A DNA stretch of 64,000 nt, from the NCBI RefSeq assembly GCF_006438915.1, contig NZ_RCZE01000007.1, positions 186,001-250,000 on the forward strand, written 5' to 3'. This stretch comes from Pseudomonas arsenicoxydans. Lineage in GTDB: Bacteria > Pseudomonadota > Gammaproteobacteria > Pseudomonadales > Pseudomonadaceae. Below, piece by piece: positions 52,250 through 60,570 of the stretch. Each line of letters begins with the position of its first letter. Position 1 is the first letter of the stretch. The notes beneath the pieces are model-generated. The model was not told the origin of the DNA. It was given only the letters and a program-made list of their open reading frames with translations, and made no database searches. The position numbers were made by a program, and so were the translations under genes.

Positions 52250-52827
52250 CCCCTAATCGCCTAGGCCTGATGGCCTTGACCCTGTGCCTGATCGGCATCA
52301 GCGGCTGCACCTCGGTGGTTAACGCCAGCCGTGAAGCGCCGATTGAAGATGACCGTGGCACGCGCACCTTCGGCAGCAAGATCGACGACTCCCTGATCGA
52401 TACCAAAGTCGGCGTGAACGTGGCCAAGGCCGACCCGGCCCTGGACAACGATTCGCACATTGTCGTCACCAGCTTCAACGGTGTGGTGCTGCTCGCCGGG
52501 CAGACGCCTCGCGAAGACCTCAAGGCCAAGGCCGAGCAGGCCGCTGCCGCTGTGCAACGGGTCAAAACCGTTCACAACGAATTGCAGATCCTGCCGCCCT
52601 CCTCGCTGCTGGCACGCCAGAACGACACCTGGCTGACCACCAAGATCAAGACCCAGATGCTCGCGGACGCCAACATCCCCGGCTCGCGCATCAAGGTGGT
52701 GACCGAGAACGGCATCGTCTATTTGCTGGGCCTGCTGACCAAGCAGGAAGCCACTCAGGCGACCAACCTGGTACAAGGCGTTTCCGGTGTGCAGAAGATT
52801 GTGAAGCTGTTTGAGTACATCGACTGA
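52246..52827 (+). CDS. dolP: Dual BON-domain outer-membrane lipoprotein DolP (YraP)
   Basis: This 193-residue lipoprotein has the lipobox GISGC (Cys21). Two BON domains follow: residues about 45-110 (DDSLIDTKVGVNVAKADPAL, HIVVTSFNGVVLLAGQTP) and about 120-190 (DTWLTTKIKTQMLADANIPG, VTENGIVYLLGLLTKQEA). DolP localises to division sites and supports outer-membrane integrity in E. coli. It overlaps the SIS gene by four bases and ends the operon. Confidence 0.92.
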   Translation: MTPNRLGLMALTLCLIGISGCTSVVNASREAPIEDDRGTRTFGSKIDDSLIDTKVGVNVAKADPALDNDSHIVVTSFNGVVLLAGQTPREDLKAKAEQAAAAVQRVKTVHNELQILPPSSLLARQNDTWLTTKIKTQMLADANIPGSRIKVVTENGIVYLLGLLTKQEATQATNLVQGVSGVQKIVKLFEYID

Positions 52828-52837
52828 CGCCCGCCCC

Positions 52838-52952
52838 TGTAGGAGCACAGCTTGGCGGCGATGGCGTCTTTGACATCGCCATCTTGTAGGAGCACAGCTT
52901 GTTGGCGATAGCGTTTTGATGATCGCCATCGCCGGCAAGCCGTGCTCCTACA
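52838..52952. repeat. Inverted repeat family C copy 1
   Basis: TGTAGGAGCACAGCTTG occurs at 52838 and again at 52885, and as the inverted CAAGCCGTGCTCCTACA at 52936-52952. GGCGATGGCG-type stems lie inside. It sits between dolP and the sspB terminator. Confidence 0.8.
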
Positions 52953-52954
52953 GT

Positions 52955-52990
52955 AATAAAAAAGGCGATCCTCTCGGATCGCCTTTTTTA
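52955..52990. terminator. Bidirectional terminator between dolP and sspB
   Basis: ATAAAAAAGGCGATCC and GGATCGCCTTTTTTAT are perfect complements with a TCTC loop, and T-runs are available on both strands. Confidence 0.92.
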
Positions 52991-53404
52991 TTACTTCACC
53001 ACTTTCAAACTGGGTCGACCGCTGGGACGCGGCGGCTCGCTGTCGGGTGGCGGAATATCATCATCCGGCTCGATCTCTTCCTCGTCTTCCATAGGCGATT
53101 CCAGATCGAACACCATGCCCTGACCGTTCTCCCGGGCGTAAATCCCCAGGATCGATGCGATAGGCACGTACAGCGTGTGTGGCACACCACCAAAGCGCCC
53201 TTCGAAGCTGACCGCCTCATTGTCCATGTGCAAATGGCGCACGGCTTGTGGCGACACGTTCAAGACGATTTGTCCGTCACTGGCAAAACCCTGAGGCACC
53301 TGCACCGACGGATATTCCGAATTGACCAGCATGTGCGGGGTGCAATCGTTGTCCACAATCCACTCGTAGAGCGCGCGGACCAGATAAGGTCGACTGGAGT
53401 TCAT
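52991..53404 (-). CDS. sspB: ClpXP protease specificity-enhancing factor SspB
   Basis: This 137-residue adaptor delivers ssrA-tagged proteins to ClpXP. It begins MNSSRPYLVRALYEWIVDND and has the substrate-binding fold (VNSEYPSVQVPQGFASDGQI, LNVSPQAVRHLHMDNEAVSF). A long acidic, Pro-rich linker (EDEEEIEPDDDIPPPDSE) leads to the C-terminal ClpX-docking tail GRPSLKVVK. It lies 16 bases after sspA. Confidence 0.96.
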   Translation of the reverse strand: MNSSRPYLVRALYEWIVDNDCTPHMLVNSEYPSVQVPQGFASDGQIVLNVSPQAVRHLHMDNEAVSFEGRFGGVPHTLYVPIASILGIYARENGQGMVFDLESPMEDEEEIEPDDDIPPPDSEPPRPSGRPSLKVVK

Positions 53405-53420
53405 AGCGGCTCCTTAAGCC

Positions 53421-54038
53421 TTAGCGCATATCGCGTTCGACACCAGACAAACTTGCCTGGAAAGCCTCACGCGCAAACGAGCGCTCCATATAATCAAGCA
53501 GCGGCTTGGCAGGCCGCGGCAGTTCAATACCCAAAATCGGCAAGCGCCAGAGTATTGGTAATAGGCAGCAGTCCACCAGACTTTGTTCCTCACTGAGGAA
53601 AAACGGCTTGTCGGCGAACAACGGCGACACGCCCGTCAGGCTCTCGCGCAACTCTTTACGAGCGACGACGCGGGCTGCTTCCTTGGTCTTCGAATCCAGA
53701 ATCAGATCCACCAGGCCACACCAGTCGCGCTGAATACGATGAATCAGCAGACGGCTGTTTGCACGCGCCACAGGATAAACCGGCAGCAAGGGCGGGTGCG
53801 GGTAACGCTCATCCAGATATTCCATCACCACGGTCGACTCCCACAACGCCAGGTCACGATCGACCAGGGTAGGCAGGCTTCCGTAAGGGTTCACCTCAAT
53901 CAGTTTAGGCGGCTGGCGACCAGCTTCCACGTAAATGATCTCGGCGCTGACACCCTTCTCTGCAAGTACGATACGCACTCGGTGGGAATAGTGGTCGGCG
54001 GGGTCGGAGTAACAGGCCAACCGATTGGTCACGCCCAT
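53421..54038 (-). CDS. sspA: Stringent starvation protein A (GST fold, RNA-polymerase associated)
   Basis: This 205-residue protein has a glutathione-transferase N-domain (LACYSDPADHYSHRVRIVLA, NPYGSLPTLVDRDLALWES) and a helical C-domain. SspA has no catalytic GST activity in known cases and binds RNA polymerase under starvation. It forms an operon with sspB. Confidence 0.96.
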   Translation of the reverse strand: MGVTNRLACYSDPADHYSHRVRIVLAEKGVSAEIIYVEAGRQPPKLIEVNPYGSLPTLVDRDLALWESTVVMEYLDERYPHPPLLPVYPVARANSRLLIHRIQRDWCGLVDLILDSKTKEAARVVARKELRESLTGVSPLFADKPFFLSEEQSLVDCCLLPILWRLPILGIELPRPAKPLLDYMERSFAREAFQASLSGVERDMR

Positions 54039-54083
54039 GGCGGTCCTCCTCGCTTGTTGAAATTATCGAAAGCGGAAAAACGA

Positions 54084-54160
54084 GCGCGCCCAGAGGGCGC
54101 CTCCCGTAACGCCTGGATCACCCAGACTCGTTACACCTTCAGAGGCGCCCTTGGGCGCGC
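54084..54160. repeat. Long compound inverted repeat between petC and sspA
   Basis: GCGCGCCCAGAGGGCGCCT (54084-54102) pairs with AGGCGCCCTTGGGCGCGC (54143-54160). GTAAC/GTTAC (54106-54110 and 54130-54134) and CTGG/CCAG extend the stem inward. Each arm can also fold alone (GCGCCC-AGA-GGGCGC and GCGCCC-TT-GGGCGC). No T-run follows, so it is not a standard intrinsic terminator. Confidence 0.75.
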
Positions 54161-54189
54161 GCGATTAACAGCAACTGCTTGAATCTTTA

Positions 54190-54972
54190 TCAGTGCACAT
54201 CTTTCCAGTATTCGCGCTTGAGCAGATAAGCGAACACGAAGAAGAACGCCAGGTACAGCAAGACGTAAGTACCGATGCGCTGATGTTGCAACTTAACCGG
54301 GTTAGCCGAGTAAGCCAGGAAGGTTACCAGATTCTTGACCTTCTCATCGAACTGCTCTTCGGTCATGGCACCGGTTTTCGGCACGATGGTCATTTGATCA
54401 CAGGCTTCGTGAGTCAAAGGCGTACCGGTCAGCGGGTCATATTGCTTCTTGCCGTCTTCGACGATCTGAACCTGCTTGCAACCGATAATCTGACGACCTT
54501 GCAGGCCCGCCAGGACGTTAGGCATACCGACGTTCGGGAAGACCTTGTTGTTCACACCCCATGGACGCGACGGATCTTCGTAGAACGACTTCAGGTAGCC
54601 GTAGAGCCAGTCAGTACCGCGAACACGAGCCACCAGCGTCAGGTCGGGCGGCGCCGCGCCGAACCAGGCCTTGGCGTCTGCCGGCTGCATGCCGATGCTC
54701 ATGTGGTCGCCGATCTTGGCGCCGGTGAACACCAGGTTCGACAGCATCAGATCATGGGGAATGCCCAGGTCATCGGCGACGCGCTCATAGCGCTGGAACT
54801 TGGCGCTGTGGCAGCCCATGCAATAGTTGGCAAAGGTACGCGCGCCATCTTGCAAGGCCGCTTTGTCAGAAACGTCGATGTCGACCTTTTCCAGCTCAGG
54901 ACCACCGTGTTCAGCCGCGAAGGACAGGACAGGCAAAGCAGCAAGAATCAGTGCAAAAAATAACTTTTTCAT
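54190..54972 (-). CDS. petC: Ubiquinol-cytochrome c reductase cytochrome c1
   Basis: This 260-residue subunit has a cleavable signal (MKKLFFALILAALPVLSFAA), the heme c motif CMGCH, a distal heme-ligand methionine in the GMQPADAKAWFG region, and a C-terminal membrane anchor (LLYLAFFFVFAYLLKREYW). It passes electrons from the Rieske centre to soluble cytochromes. Its start overlaps the petB stop by one base. Confidence 0.97.
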   Translation of the reverse strand: MKKLFFALILAALPVLSFAAEHGGPELEKVDIDVSDKAALQDGARTFANYCMGCHSAKFQRYERVADDLGIPHDLMLSNLVFTGAKIGDHMSIGMQPADAKAWFGAAPPDLTLVARVRGTDWLYGYLKSFYEDPSRPWGVNNKVFPNVGMPNVLAGLQGRQIIGCKQVQIVEDGKKQYDPLTGTPLTHEACDQMTIVPKTGAMTEEQFDEKVKNLVTFLAYSANPVKLQHQRIGTYVLLYLAFFFVFAYLLKREYWKDVH

Positions 54973-56186
54973 CAGCCAGTCACCCTTTCCGGAACCGGTT
55001 TGGTCTTCTCGAGCCTGGTGTAGAACGGCATCAGAATGAAGTAGGCGAAGTACAGGAAGGTACAGACCTGCGACAGCAACGTCCGCTCAGGGGTCGGAGC
55101 CAATACGCCCAGCACGCCCAGGATCACGAACGAGATGCAGAACACCCACAGCCAGATTCTGCTCATCCAGCCTTTGTAGCGCATCGACTTGACGGGGCTA
55201 CGGTCCAGCCACGGCAGGACGAACAGCATGGCGATCGACGCACCCATGGCGATAACACCCATGAGCTTGTCCGGGATCGCCCGCAAAATTGCGTAGAACG
55301 GGGTGAAGTACCAGACCGGAGCGATGTGCTCTGGGGTTTTGAAGGCGTTCGCCACTTCGAAGTTCGGCTTCTCGAGGAAGTACCCGCCCATTTCAGGGAA
55401 GAAGAACACGATCGAGCAGAAGATGAACAGGAACACCACCACGCCGACGATATCTTTCACGGTGTAGTACGGGTGGAAGGCAATGCCGTCCAGCGGTACG
55501 CCGTTTTCGTCCTTGTGTTTCTTGATGTCCACACCGTCCGGGTTGTTCGAACCGACTTCGTGCAGCGCCAGAACGTGCAGCACCACCAGACCCAGGATAA
55601 CGATCGGCAACGCAACAACGTGCAGGGCAAAGAAGCGGTTCAGGGTAATACCGGAAATCAGGTAGTCACCACGGATCCACTGAGTCAGATCGTTACCGAT
55701 GACCGGGATCGCACCGAACAGCGAGATGATCACCTGGGCACCCCAGTAGGACATCTGGCCCCACGGCAGCAGGTAACCCATGAAGGCTTCAGCCATCAGC
55801 GCCAGGTAGATCAGCATACCGAAGACCCACACCAGCTCACGCGGCTTCTGGTACGAACCGTAGAGCAAGCCACGGAACATGTGCAGATAAACCACGATGA
55901 AGAACGCCGAAGCGCCGGTGGAGTGCAGCAGACGCAGGATCGAGCCGTACTCGACGTCGCGCATGATGTATTCGACGGAAGCAAACGCCTCTTCTGCCGA
56001 CGGGGTGTAGCTCATGGTCAGCCAGACACCGGTGACGATCTGGTTGACCAGAACGAGCAGCGCCAGGGAACCAAAGAAATAGAAGAAGTTGAAGTTCTTC
56101 GGGGCGTAGTACTTGCTGAGATGGTCTTCCCACATTTTGGTCGCGGGAAAGCGCGCATCAACCCAATCCATGAACTTGCTCATCAC
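54972..56186 (-). CDS. petB: Ubiquinol-cytochrome c reductase cytochrome b
   Basis: This 404-residue subunit has eight to nine membrane helices with two b-hemes and the Qo and Qi sites. It shows GASAFFIVVYLHMFRGLLYG, GYLLPWGQMSYWGAQVI and the Qo-site PEW-type motif in variant form as PEHIAPVWYF. It overlaps petA by four bases. In Pseudomonas this subunit is full-length, not split. Confidence 0.97.
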   Translation of the reverse strand: MMSKFMDWVDARFPATKMWEDHLSKYYAPKNFNFFYFFGSLALLVLVNQIVTGVWLTMSYTPSAEEAFASVEYIMRDVEYGSILRLLHSTGASAFFIVVYLHMFRGLLYGSYQKPRELVWVFGMLIYLALMAEAFMGYLLPWGQMSYWGAQVIISLFGAIPVIGNDLTQWIRGDYLISGITLNRFFALHVVALPIVILGLVVLHVLALHEVGSNNPDGVDIKKHKDENGVPLDGIAFHPYYTVKDIVGVVVFLFIFCSIVFFFPEMGGYFLEKPNFEVANAFKTPEHIAPVWYFTPFYAILRAIPDKLMGVIAMGASIAMLFVLPWLDRSPVKSMRYKGWMSRIWLWVFCISFVILGVLGVLAPTPERTLLSQVCTFLYFAYFILMPFYTRLEKTKPVPERVTG

Positions 56187-56776
56187 GCTTTCTCCGTATC
56201 GACGCCAATGACAATGATCTCATCGGTCTCATAGGAATGCGGGGGAACTGGCAGGTTCAAAGGCGCAGGTTGCGACTTGTAGACGCGGCCAGCCAGATCG
56301 TAATGGGAGCCGTGGCAAGGGCAGAAATAACCACCCACCCATTTCGGACCAAGATCCGCGGGTGCCACTTCCGGACGGAAAGTAGGCGAACAACCCAAGT
56401 GCGTGCAAATGCCGATCAGCAGCAGAATTTCTGGCTTGATCGAACGCGTTTCGGGGTTTACATAGGCCGGTTGCGTCGATTGCTTGGAATCAGGATCGGC
56501 GAGATCGCCTTCGATCTTTTTTAGATTCCCCAGGATTTCCGGAGTACGGCGGACAATGAATACCGGCTGACCGCGCCACTCAGCAATCATCTGCTGGCCT
56601 GGCTCGATTTTACTGACATTCACTTTCACCGGTGCACCTGCGGCTTTCGCCTTGGCACTGGGAAACCATGACCCCACGAACGGGACCGCAGCCCCCACCG
56701 CTCCTGCAGCACCCACCACGGATGTGGCTGCTACCAAGAAGCGACGCCGGCCTGTATTCACGCCGTCATTGCTCAT
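56183..56776 (-). CDS. petA: Ubiquinol-cytochrome c reductase Rieske iron-sulfur subunit
   Basis: This 197-residue subunit has a Tat-type N-terminus (NTGRRRFLVAATSVVGAAGA) that stays as a membrane anchor. The two 2Fe-2S-binding loops are CTHLGC and CPCHGSHYD, close to the C-terminus. It is the first gene of petABC. Confidence 0.97.
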   Translation of the reverse strand: MSNDGVNTGRRRFLVAATSVVGAAGAVGAAVPFVGSWFPSAKAKAAGAPVKVNVSKIEPGQQMIAEWRGQPVFIVRRTPEILGNLKKIEGDLADPDSKQSTQPAYVNPETRSIKPEILLLIGICTHLGCSPTFRPEVAPADLGPKWVGGYFCPCHGSHYDLAGRVYKSQPAPLNLPVPPHSYETDEIIVIGVDTEKA

Positions 56777-56987
56777 TCAGTCCTCTCCCATCAGCTTTTG
56801 TGGCCTGTTAAATCAGGCATCTACTAAGTAAATCTATGTACTTATAAAAATTTTGCCGAATGGTAATGAAAAGCCCCAATTCTGACAAGGTAATTACCCA
56901 AGGGCTCCACTGCCAAGCCTTGCAGTATAGGGGCTCTACGGCTGTGGCAAGTTGTCACAGCGCAATTCTTTGAGAAATCGCACGCAT

Positions 56988-57031
56988 AAAAAAACGCCCA
57001 GCTCCGTGAGGAGGCTGGGCGTTCTTTTTTG
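56988..57031 (-). terminator. Terminator of rplM-rpsI
   Basis: AAAAAAACGCCCAGC and GCTGGGCGTTCTTTTTT form a stem with a loop of about ten bases, just after the rpsI stop. The A-run gives the minus-strand T-run; the T-run on the plus strand also allows bidirectional use. Confidence 0.9.
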
Positions 57032-57045
57032 AACGTGAAAGCGAA

Positions 57046-57438
57046 TTAACGCTTCGAGTACTGCGGACGCTTACGCGCTTTACGCAGACCGACTTTCTTA
57101 CGTTCAACTTCACGAGCATCGCGAGTCACGAAGCCAGCTTTGCGCAGAGCGCCACGCAGGGTTTCGTCGTACTGCATCAGTGCGCGAGTGATACCGTGGC
57201 GGATTGCGCCAGCTTGACCACTTACACCGCCACCGATAACGGTGACGTAGATGTCGAACTTTTCAACTGTCTCGGTCAATTCCAGCGGCTGGCGAACTAC
57301 CATGCGGGCAGTTTCGCGACCGAAGAAATTTTCCAGGGTGCGGTTGTTGATCGAGATGTTACCAGTACCCGGACGCAGGAAAACGCGTGCGGTTGCGGTC
57401 TTGCGACGGCCAGTGCCGTAATTTTGAGTCGCCGACAT
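57046..57438 (-). CDS. rpsI: 30S ribosomal protein S9
   Basis: This 130-residue protein has the characteristic start (NYGTGRRKTATARVFLRPG), GGGVSGQAGAIRHGITRAL in the middle, and the basic C-terminal tail (KKVGLRKARKRPQYSKR) that reaches the ribosomal P site. It lies 14 bases after rplM. Confidence 0.98.
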   Translation of the reverse strand: MSATQNYGTGRRKTATARVFLRPGTGNISINNRTLENFFGRETARMVVRQPLELTETVEKFDIYVTVIGGGVSGQAGAIRHGITRALMQYDETLRGALRKAGFVTRDAREVERKKVGLRKARKRPQYSKR

Positions 57439-57452
57439 AATGAACTATTCCG

Positions 57453-57881
57453 TTAAAACTTCAGTTCTTGGGGCTGCTGAGCAGTATGAGGGTGTACAGC
57501 GCCCGCATAGACTTTCAGCTTACGATACATGTCGCGACCCAGCGGGTTCTTAGGCAGCATGCCCTTGACCGCAGTCTCGATCACGCGCTCAGGGGCTTTA
57601 GCGATCAGCTTTTCGAAGTTGATCGACTTGATGCCGCCCGGGAAACCGGAGTGGGAGTAGTAGATCTTGTCGGTGGTTTTAGCACCAGTTACACGAATCT
57701 GCTCGGCATTGATAACGACGATGTAGTCGCCGGTGTCAACGTGAGGAGTGTACTCAGCTTTATGCTTGCCACGCAGACGGCTCGCGATTTCGGTGGCCAG
57801 ACGACCCAGGGTCTGACCTGCAGCGTCGACGACAAACCAGTCGCGCTGTACTGTTTCCGGTTTAGCAGTAAAAGTTTTCAT
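57453..57881 (-). CDS. rplM: 50S ribosomal protein L13
   Basis: This 142-residue protein has typical L13 stretches (VDAAGQTLGRLATEIASRLR, DYIVVINAEQIRVTGAKTTD, YYSHSGFPGG, GMLPKNPLGRDMYRKLKVYA). It is the first gene of the rplM-rpsI operon. Confidence 0.98.
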   Translation of the reverse strand: MKTFTAKPETVQRDWFVVDAAGQTLGRLATEIASRLRGKHKAEYTPHVDTGDYIVVINAEQIRVTGAKTTDKIYYSHSGFPGGIKSINFEKLIAKAPERVIETAVKGMLPKNPLGRDMYRKLKVYAGAVHPHTAQQPQELKF

Positions 57882-57922
57882 TCTTTATAGCCTCAGGGGC
57901 CGCCCTGTAAATTAGACGGCGG

Positions 57923-57951
57923 ATCTTACTGAATAGTGCGTACTTTGACAA
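57923..57951 (-). promoter_or_regulatory. Sigma-70 promoter of rplM-rpsI
   Basis: On the minus strand TTGTCA (57946-57951) and TAAGAT (57923-57928) are 17 bases apart. The leader from about 57916 is short, about 35 bases, and can form a CCGCC/GGCGG hairpin before the rplM start. Confidence 0.7.
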
Positions 57952-58126
57952 GTCAAAGGCAGCCGGATACAGACGCTTTCGGGGGCTCGGGTCGGCGCGT
58001 CCGTTCAACGGCAAGATTCTTCGGCGGCGGCGCATCACTTCCACTGCAGAAAGAGGTGCGCAATTATGCAGATTGCGAAAAATAATTCAACCTGCTTTTA
58101 TGATTGTTTTGCCCAAGGAGTACCTG

Positions 58127-59167
58127 ATGGACTATCGCCAGCTAGGCAGAACCAATCTGAATGTGAGCGCCATCTGCCTCGGAACCATGACCTGGGGCGA
58201 GCAAAACAGCGAGGCTGAAGCCTTCGCGCAGATTGAACGGGCCAAAAGTGCCGGGATCAATTTCATCGACACTGCAGAGATGTACCCGGTGCCGCCCAAG
58301 GCCGAAACCTACGCCACCACCGAGCGCTACATCGGCAATTACTTCAAAAGTCGCGGCGATCGCGCCGACTGGATCCTCGCCAGCAAGATCGCCGGCCCCG
58401 GCAACACCATCGACTACATCCGCGATAAAAACCTGCGCCACAACCGCCAGCACATCACCGAAGCCGTGGACGCGAGCCTGAAACGCCTGCAAACCGACTA
58501 CATCGACCTCTATCAACTGCATTGGCCGGAACGCAGCACCAATTTCTTCGGCCAACTGGGCTACAAGCACAAGAGCGAAGCCAACCTCACGCCGCTGGAA
58601 GACACCCTCGAAGCACTCGACGAGCAGGTCAAGGCCGGCAAGATCCGCCACATCGGCCTGTCCAATGAAACGCCGTGGGGCACCATGCGCTTCCTCGCCC
58701 TGGCCGAAGCCCGTGGCTGGCCGCGTGCCGTATCGATCCAGAACCCGTACAACCTGCTCAACCGCAGCTTCGAAGTCGGCCTGGCAGAAATTGCCATTCG
58801 CGAACAATGCGGCTTGCTCGCTTATTCGCCGCTGGCGTTCGGTTTCCTGTCGGGCAAGTACGAAGGTGGCGCCCGCCCTCCAAAAGGCCGCCTGAGCCTC
58901 TACAGCCGCTTCAGCCGCTATTTCAACCCACAGTCGGAAGCAGCGTGCAGCCGTTACGTGGCACTGGCCCGTGAACACGGCCTGGACCCGGCGCAGATGG
59001 CGCTGGCATTCGTCACTCAGCAACCGTTCGTCACCAGCAACATCATTGGTGCGACGACGATGGAGCAGCTTGAAAGCAATTTAGCGAGCTTCGAGCTGAA
59101 GCTGTCGGATGAAGTGTTGGAGGGGATTGAGGCGATTCACAAGGATCACCCGAACCCTGCGCCTTGA
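58127..59167 (+). CDS. NADP(H)-dependent aldo-keto reductase, Tas family
   Basis: This 346-residue oxidoreductase has the same length as E. coli Tas and closely resembles it (LGTMTWGEQNSEAEAFAQIE, DTAEMYPVPPKAET, YQLHWPERSTNFFGQLGY, IQNPYNLLNRSFEVGLAE). The catalytic tetrad residues Asp, Tyr, Lys and His lie in DTAEMY, ASKIAGPG and QLHWPE. The physiological substrate is unknown. AAGGAG at 58115-58120 supports ATG 58127. It is a single gene with a family A repeat downstream. Confidence 0.93.
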   Translation: MDYRQLGRTNLNVSAICLGTMTWGEQNSEAEAFAQIERAKSAGINFIDTAEMYPVPPKAETYATTERYIGNYFKSRGDRADWILASKIAGPGNTIDYIRDKNLRHNRQHITEAVDASLKRLQTDYIDLYQLHWPERSTNFFGQLGYKHKSEANLTPLEDTLEALDEQVKAGKIRHIGLSNETPWGTMRFLALAEARGWPRAVSIQNPYNLLNRSFEVGLAEIAIREQCGLLAYSPLAFGFLSGKYEGGARPPKGRLSLYSRFSRYFNPQSEAACSRYVALAREHGLDPAQMALAFVTQQPFVTSNIIGATTMEQLESNLASFELKLSDEVLEGIEAIHKDHPNPAP

Positions 59168-59181
59168 TCGATAGGTAAAAA

Positions 59182-59269
59182 GCCTTCGCGAGCAAGCCCG
59201 CTCCCACATTTAACCGAGTTCTTTTAGAGGAATGCGGTCGAATGTGGGAGCGGGCTTGCTCGCGAAGGC
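59182..59269. repeat. REPIN-like inverted repeat, family A copy 5
   Basis: Arms 59182-59210 and 59241-59269 (GCCTTCGCGAGCAAGCCCGC... and complement) are perfect; the spacer is about 30 bases. It lies between the convergent aldo-keto reductase and acyl-CoA dehydrogenase genes. Confidence 0.9.
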
Positions 59270-59289
59270 GTCAGTCCAGTCACTGCAAA

Positions 59290-60426
59290 TCAAAGAGACC
59301 GCGCAATAATCTCCTTCATGATTTCATTGGTCCCCGCATAAATCCGCTGCACTCGCGCATCCGCCCACGCCCGGGCAATCGGGTATTCCCACATAAAGCC
59401 GTAGCCGCCATGCAACTGCACGCACTCGTCGAGCACCTTGCATTGCAGGTCCGTGCCCCAATACTTGGCCATCGCCGCCGTCGGCACGTCCAGCTTGCCT
59501 TGCAGATGCAACTCCAGACAGCGATCGACGAAGACCCGGCCAATCTGAATCTCGGTGGCCATCTCCGCCAGTTTGAAGCGCGTGTTCTGGAAGTCGGCAA
59601 TCGCCTTGCCGAACGCCTTGCGCTCGCGGGTGTAGTCCAGCGTCCATTGCAACGCCGCTTCAGCCGATGCAAGTCCGCCGATGGCCACGGTGAGGCGCTC
59701 TTGCGGCAATTCCTGCATCAGGTAAGCGAAGCCCATCCCGGCCTGCCCCAACAGGTTTTCCTTGGGCACCCGAACGTCCTGGAAGAATAATTCCGACGTG
59801 TCCTGCGCCTTCATCCCGACCTTTTCCAGACGCTTGCCCTTGTCGAAACCGGGGGTATCGGCCTCCACCAGAAACAGACTCGTGCCCTTGGCACCGGCCT
59901 TGGGATCGGTCTTGGCCACGACAATCACCAGGTCCGCCAGAAAGCCGTTGGTGATGAAGGTTTTCGAACCATTGATGACGTACTCGTCGCCATCCAGCAC
60001 CGCCGTGGTCTTCACCCCTTGCAGGTCGGAACCGGCCCCCGGCTCGGTCATGGCGATCGCTGTAACCATTTCGCCGGACACCAGTTTCGGCAGGTACTTG
60101 TGCTTTAAAGCCTCACTGCCGTAATGCAGGATGTAAGGCGCCACAATGTCCGAATGCAGGGAGAAACCGATCCCGGTCAGCCCCAGGCGCCCGACCTCTT
60201 CGATCACCACCGCGCTGTACAGAAAGTCCGCTCCCAACCCGCCGTATTCCTCCGGCAGATGCGAACACAACATCCCCGCCTCCCCTGCCTTGTTCCAGAG
60301 TTTGCGGTCGATATAGCCTTGTTTTTCCCACTGTGCATGGAACGGAACGGCCTCTTTTTCGAGGAACGTACGCACGCTGTCGCGGAAAAGTTCGTGCTCG
60401 GAACTGAACAAGGTTCTGGGGATCAT
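59290..60426 (-). CDS. Acyl-CoA dehydrogenase
   Basis: This 378-residue FAD enzyme of fatty-acid or branched-chain acyl-CoA oxidation has the three usual domains. FAD-binding motifs include AMTEPGAGSDLQGVKT and the C-terminal QLHGGYGFMWEYPIARAW; the catalytic-glutamate region is YAGTNEIMKEIIARSL. The exact acyl substrate cannot be read from sequence. It is divergent from the GlxA-type regulator with a 144-bp gap and may be controlled by it. Confidence 0.93.
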   Translation of the reverse strand: MIPRTLFSSEHELFRDSVRTFLEKEAVPFHAQWEKQGYIDRKLWNKAGEAGMLCSHLPEEYGGLGADFLYSAVVIEEVGRLGLTGIGFSLHSDIVAPYILHYGSEALKHKYLPKLVSGEMVTAIAMTEPGAGSDLQGVKTTAVLDGDEYVINGSKTFITNGFLADLVIVVAKTDPKAGAKGTSLFLVEADTPGFDKGKRLEKVGMKAQDTSELFFQDVRVPKENLLGQAGMGFAYLMQELPQERLTVAIGGLASAEAALQWTLDYTRERKAFGKAIADFQNTRFKLAEMATEIQIGRVFVDRCLELHLQGKLDVPTAAMAKYWGTDLQCKVLDECVQLHGGYGFMWEYPIARAWADARVQRIYAGTNEIMKEIIARSL

Positions 60427-60570
60427 GCGGCACCTGTCGTTATTGTTAGAGGAATGGCCCCGCAGAGACTAAGCCTCACATCCGACACAGGACACTGGAC
60501 ACATCAGACAAAAAATAAGACGATCCAGCCGTTTGATGACCACTTTCCCTTATAAAAATAAAGTTGAATT

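Noticed and set aside
57882..57916. A structured L13-type autoregulatory leader before rplM
   Set aside because: The leader is only about 35 bases with one short hairpin, so a defined regulatory RNA family cannot be supported.
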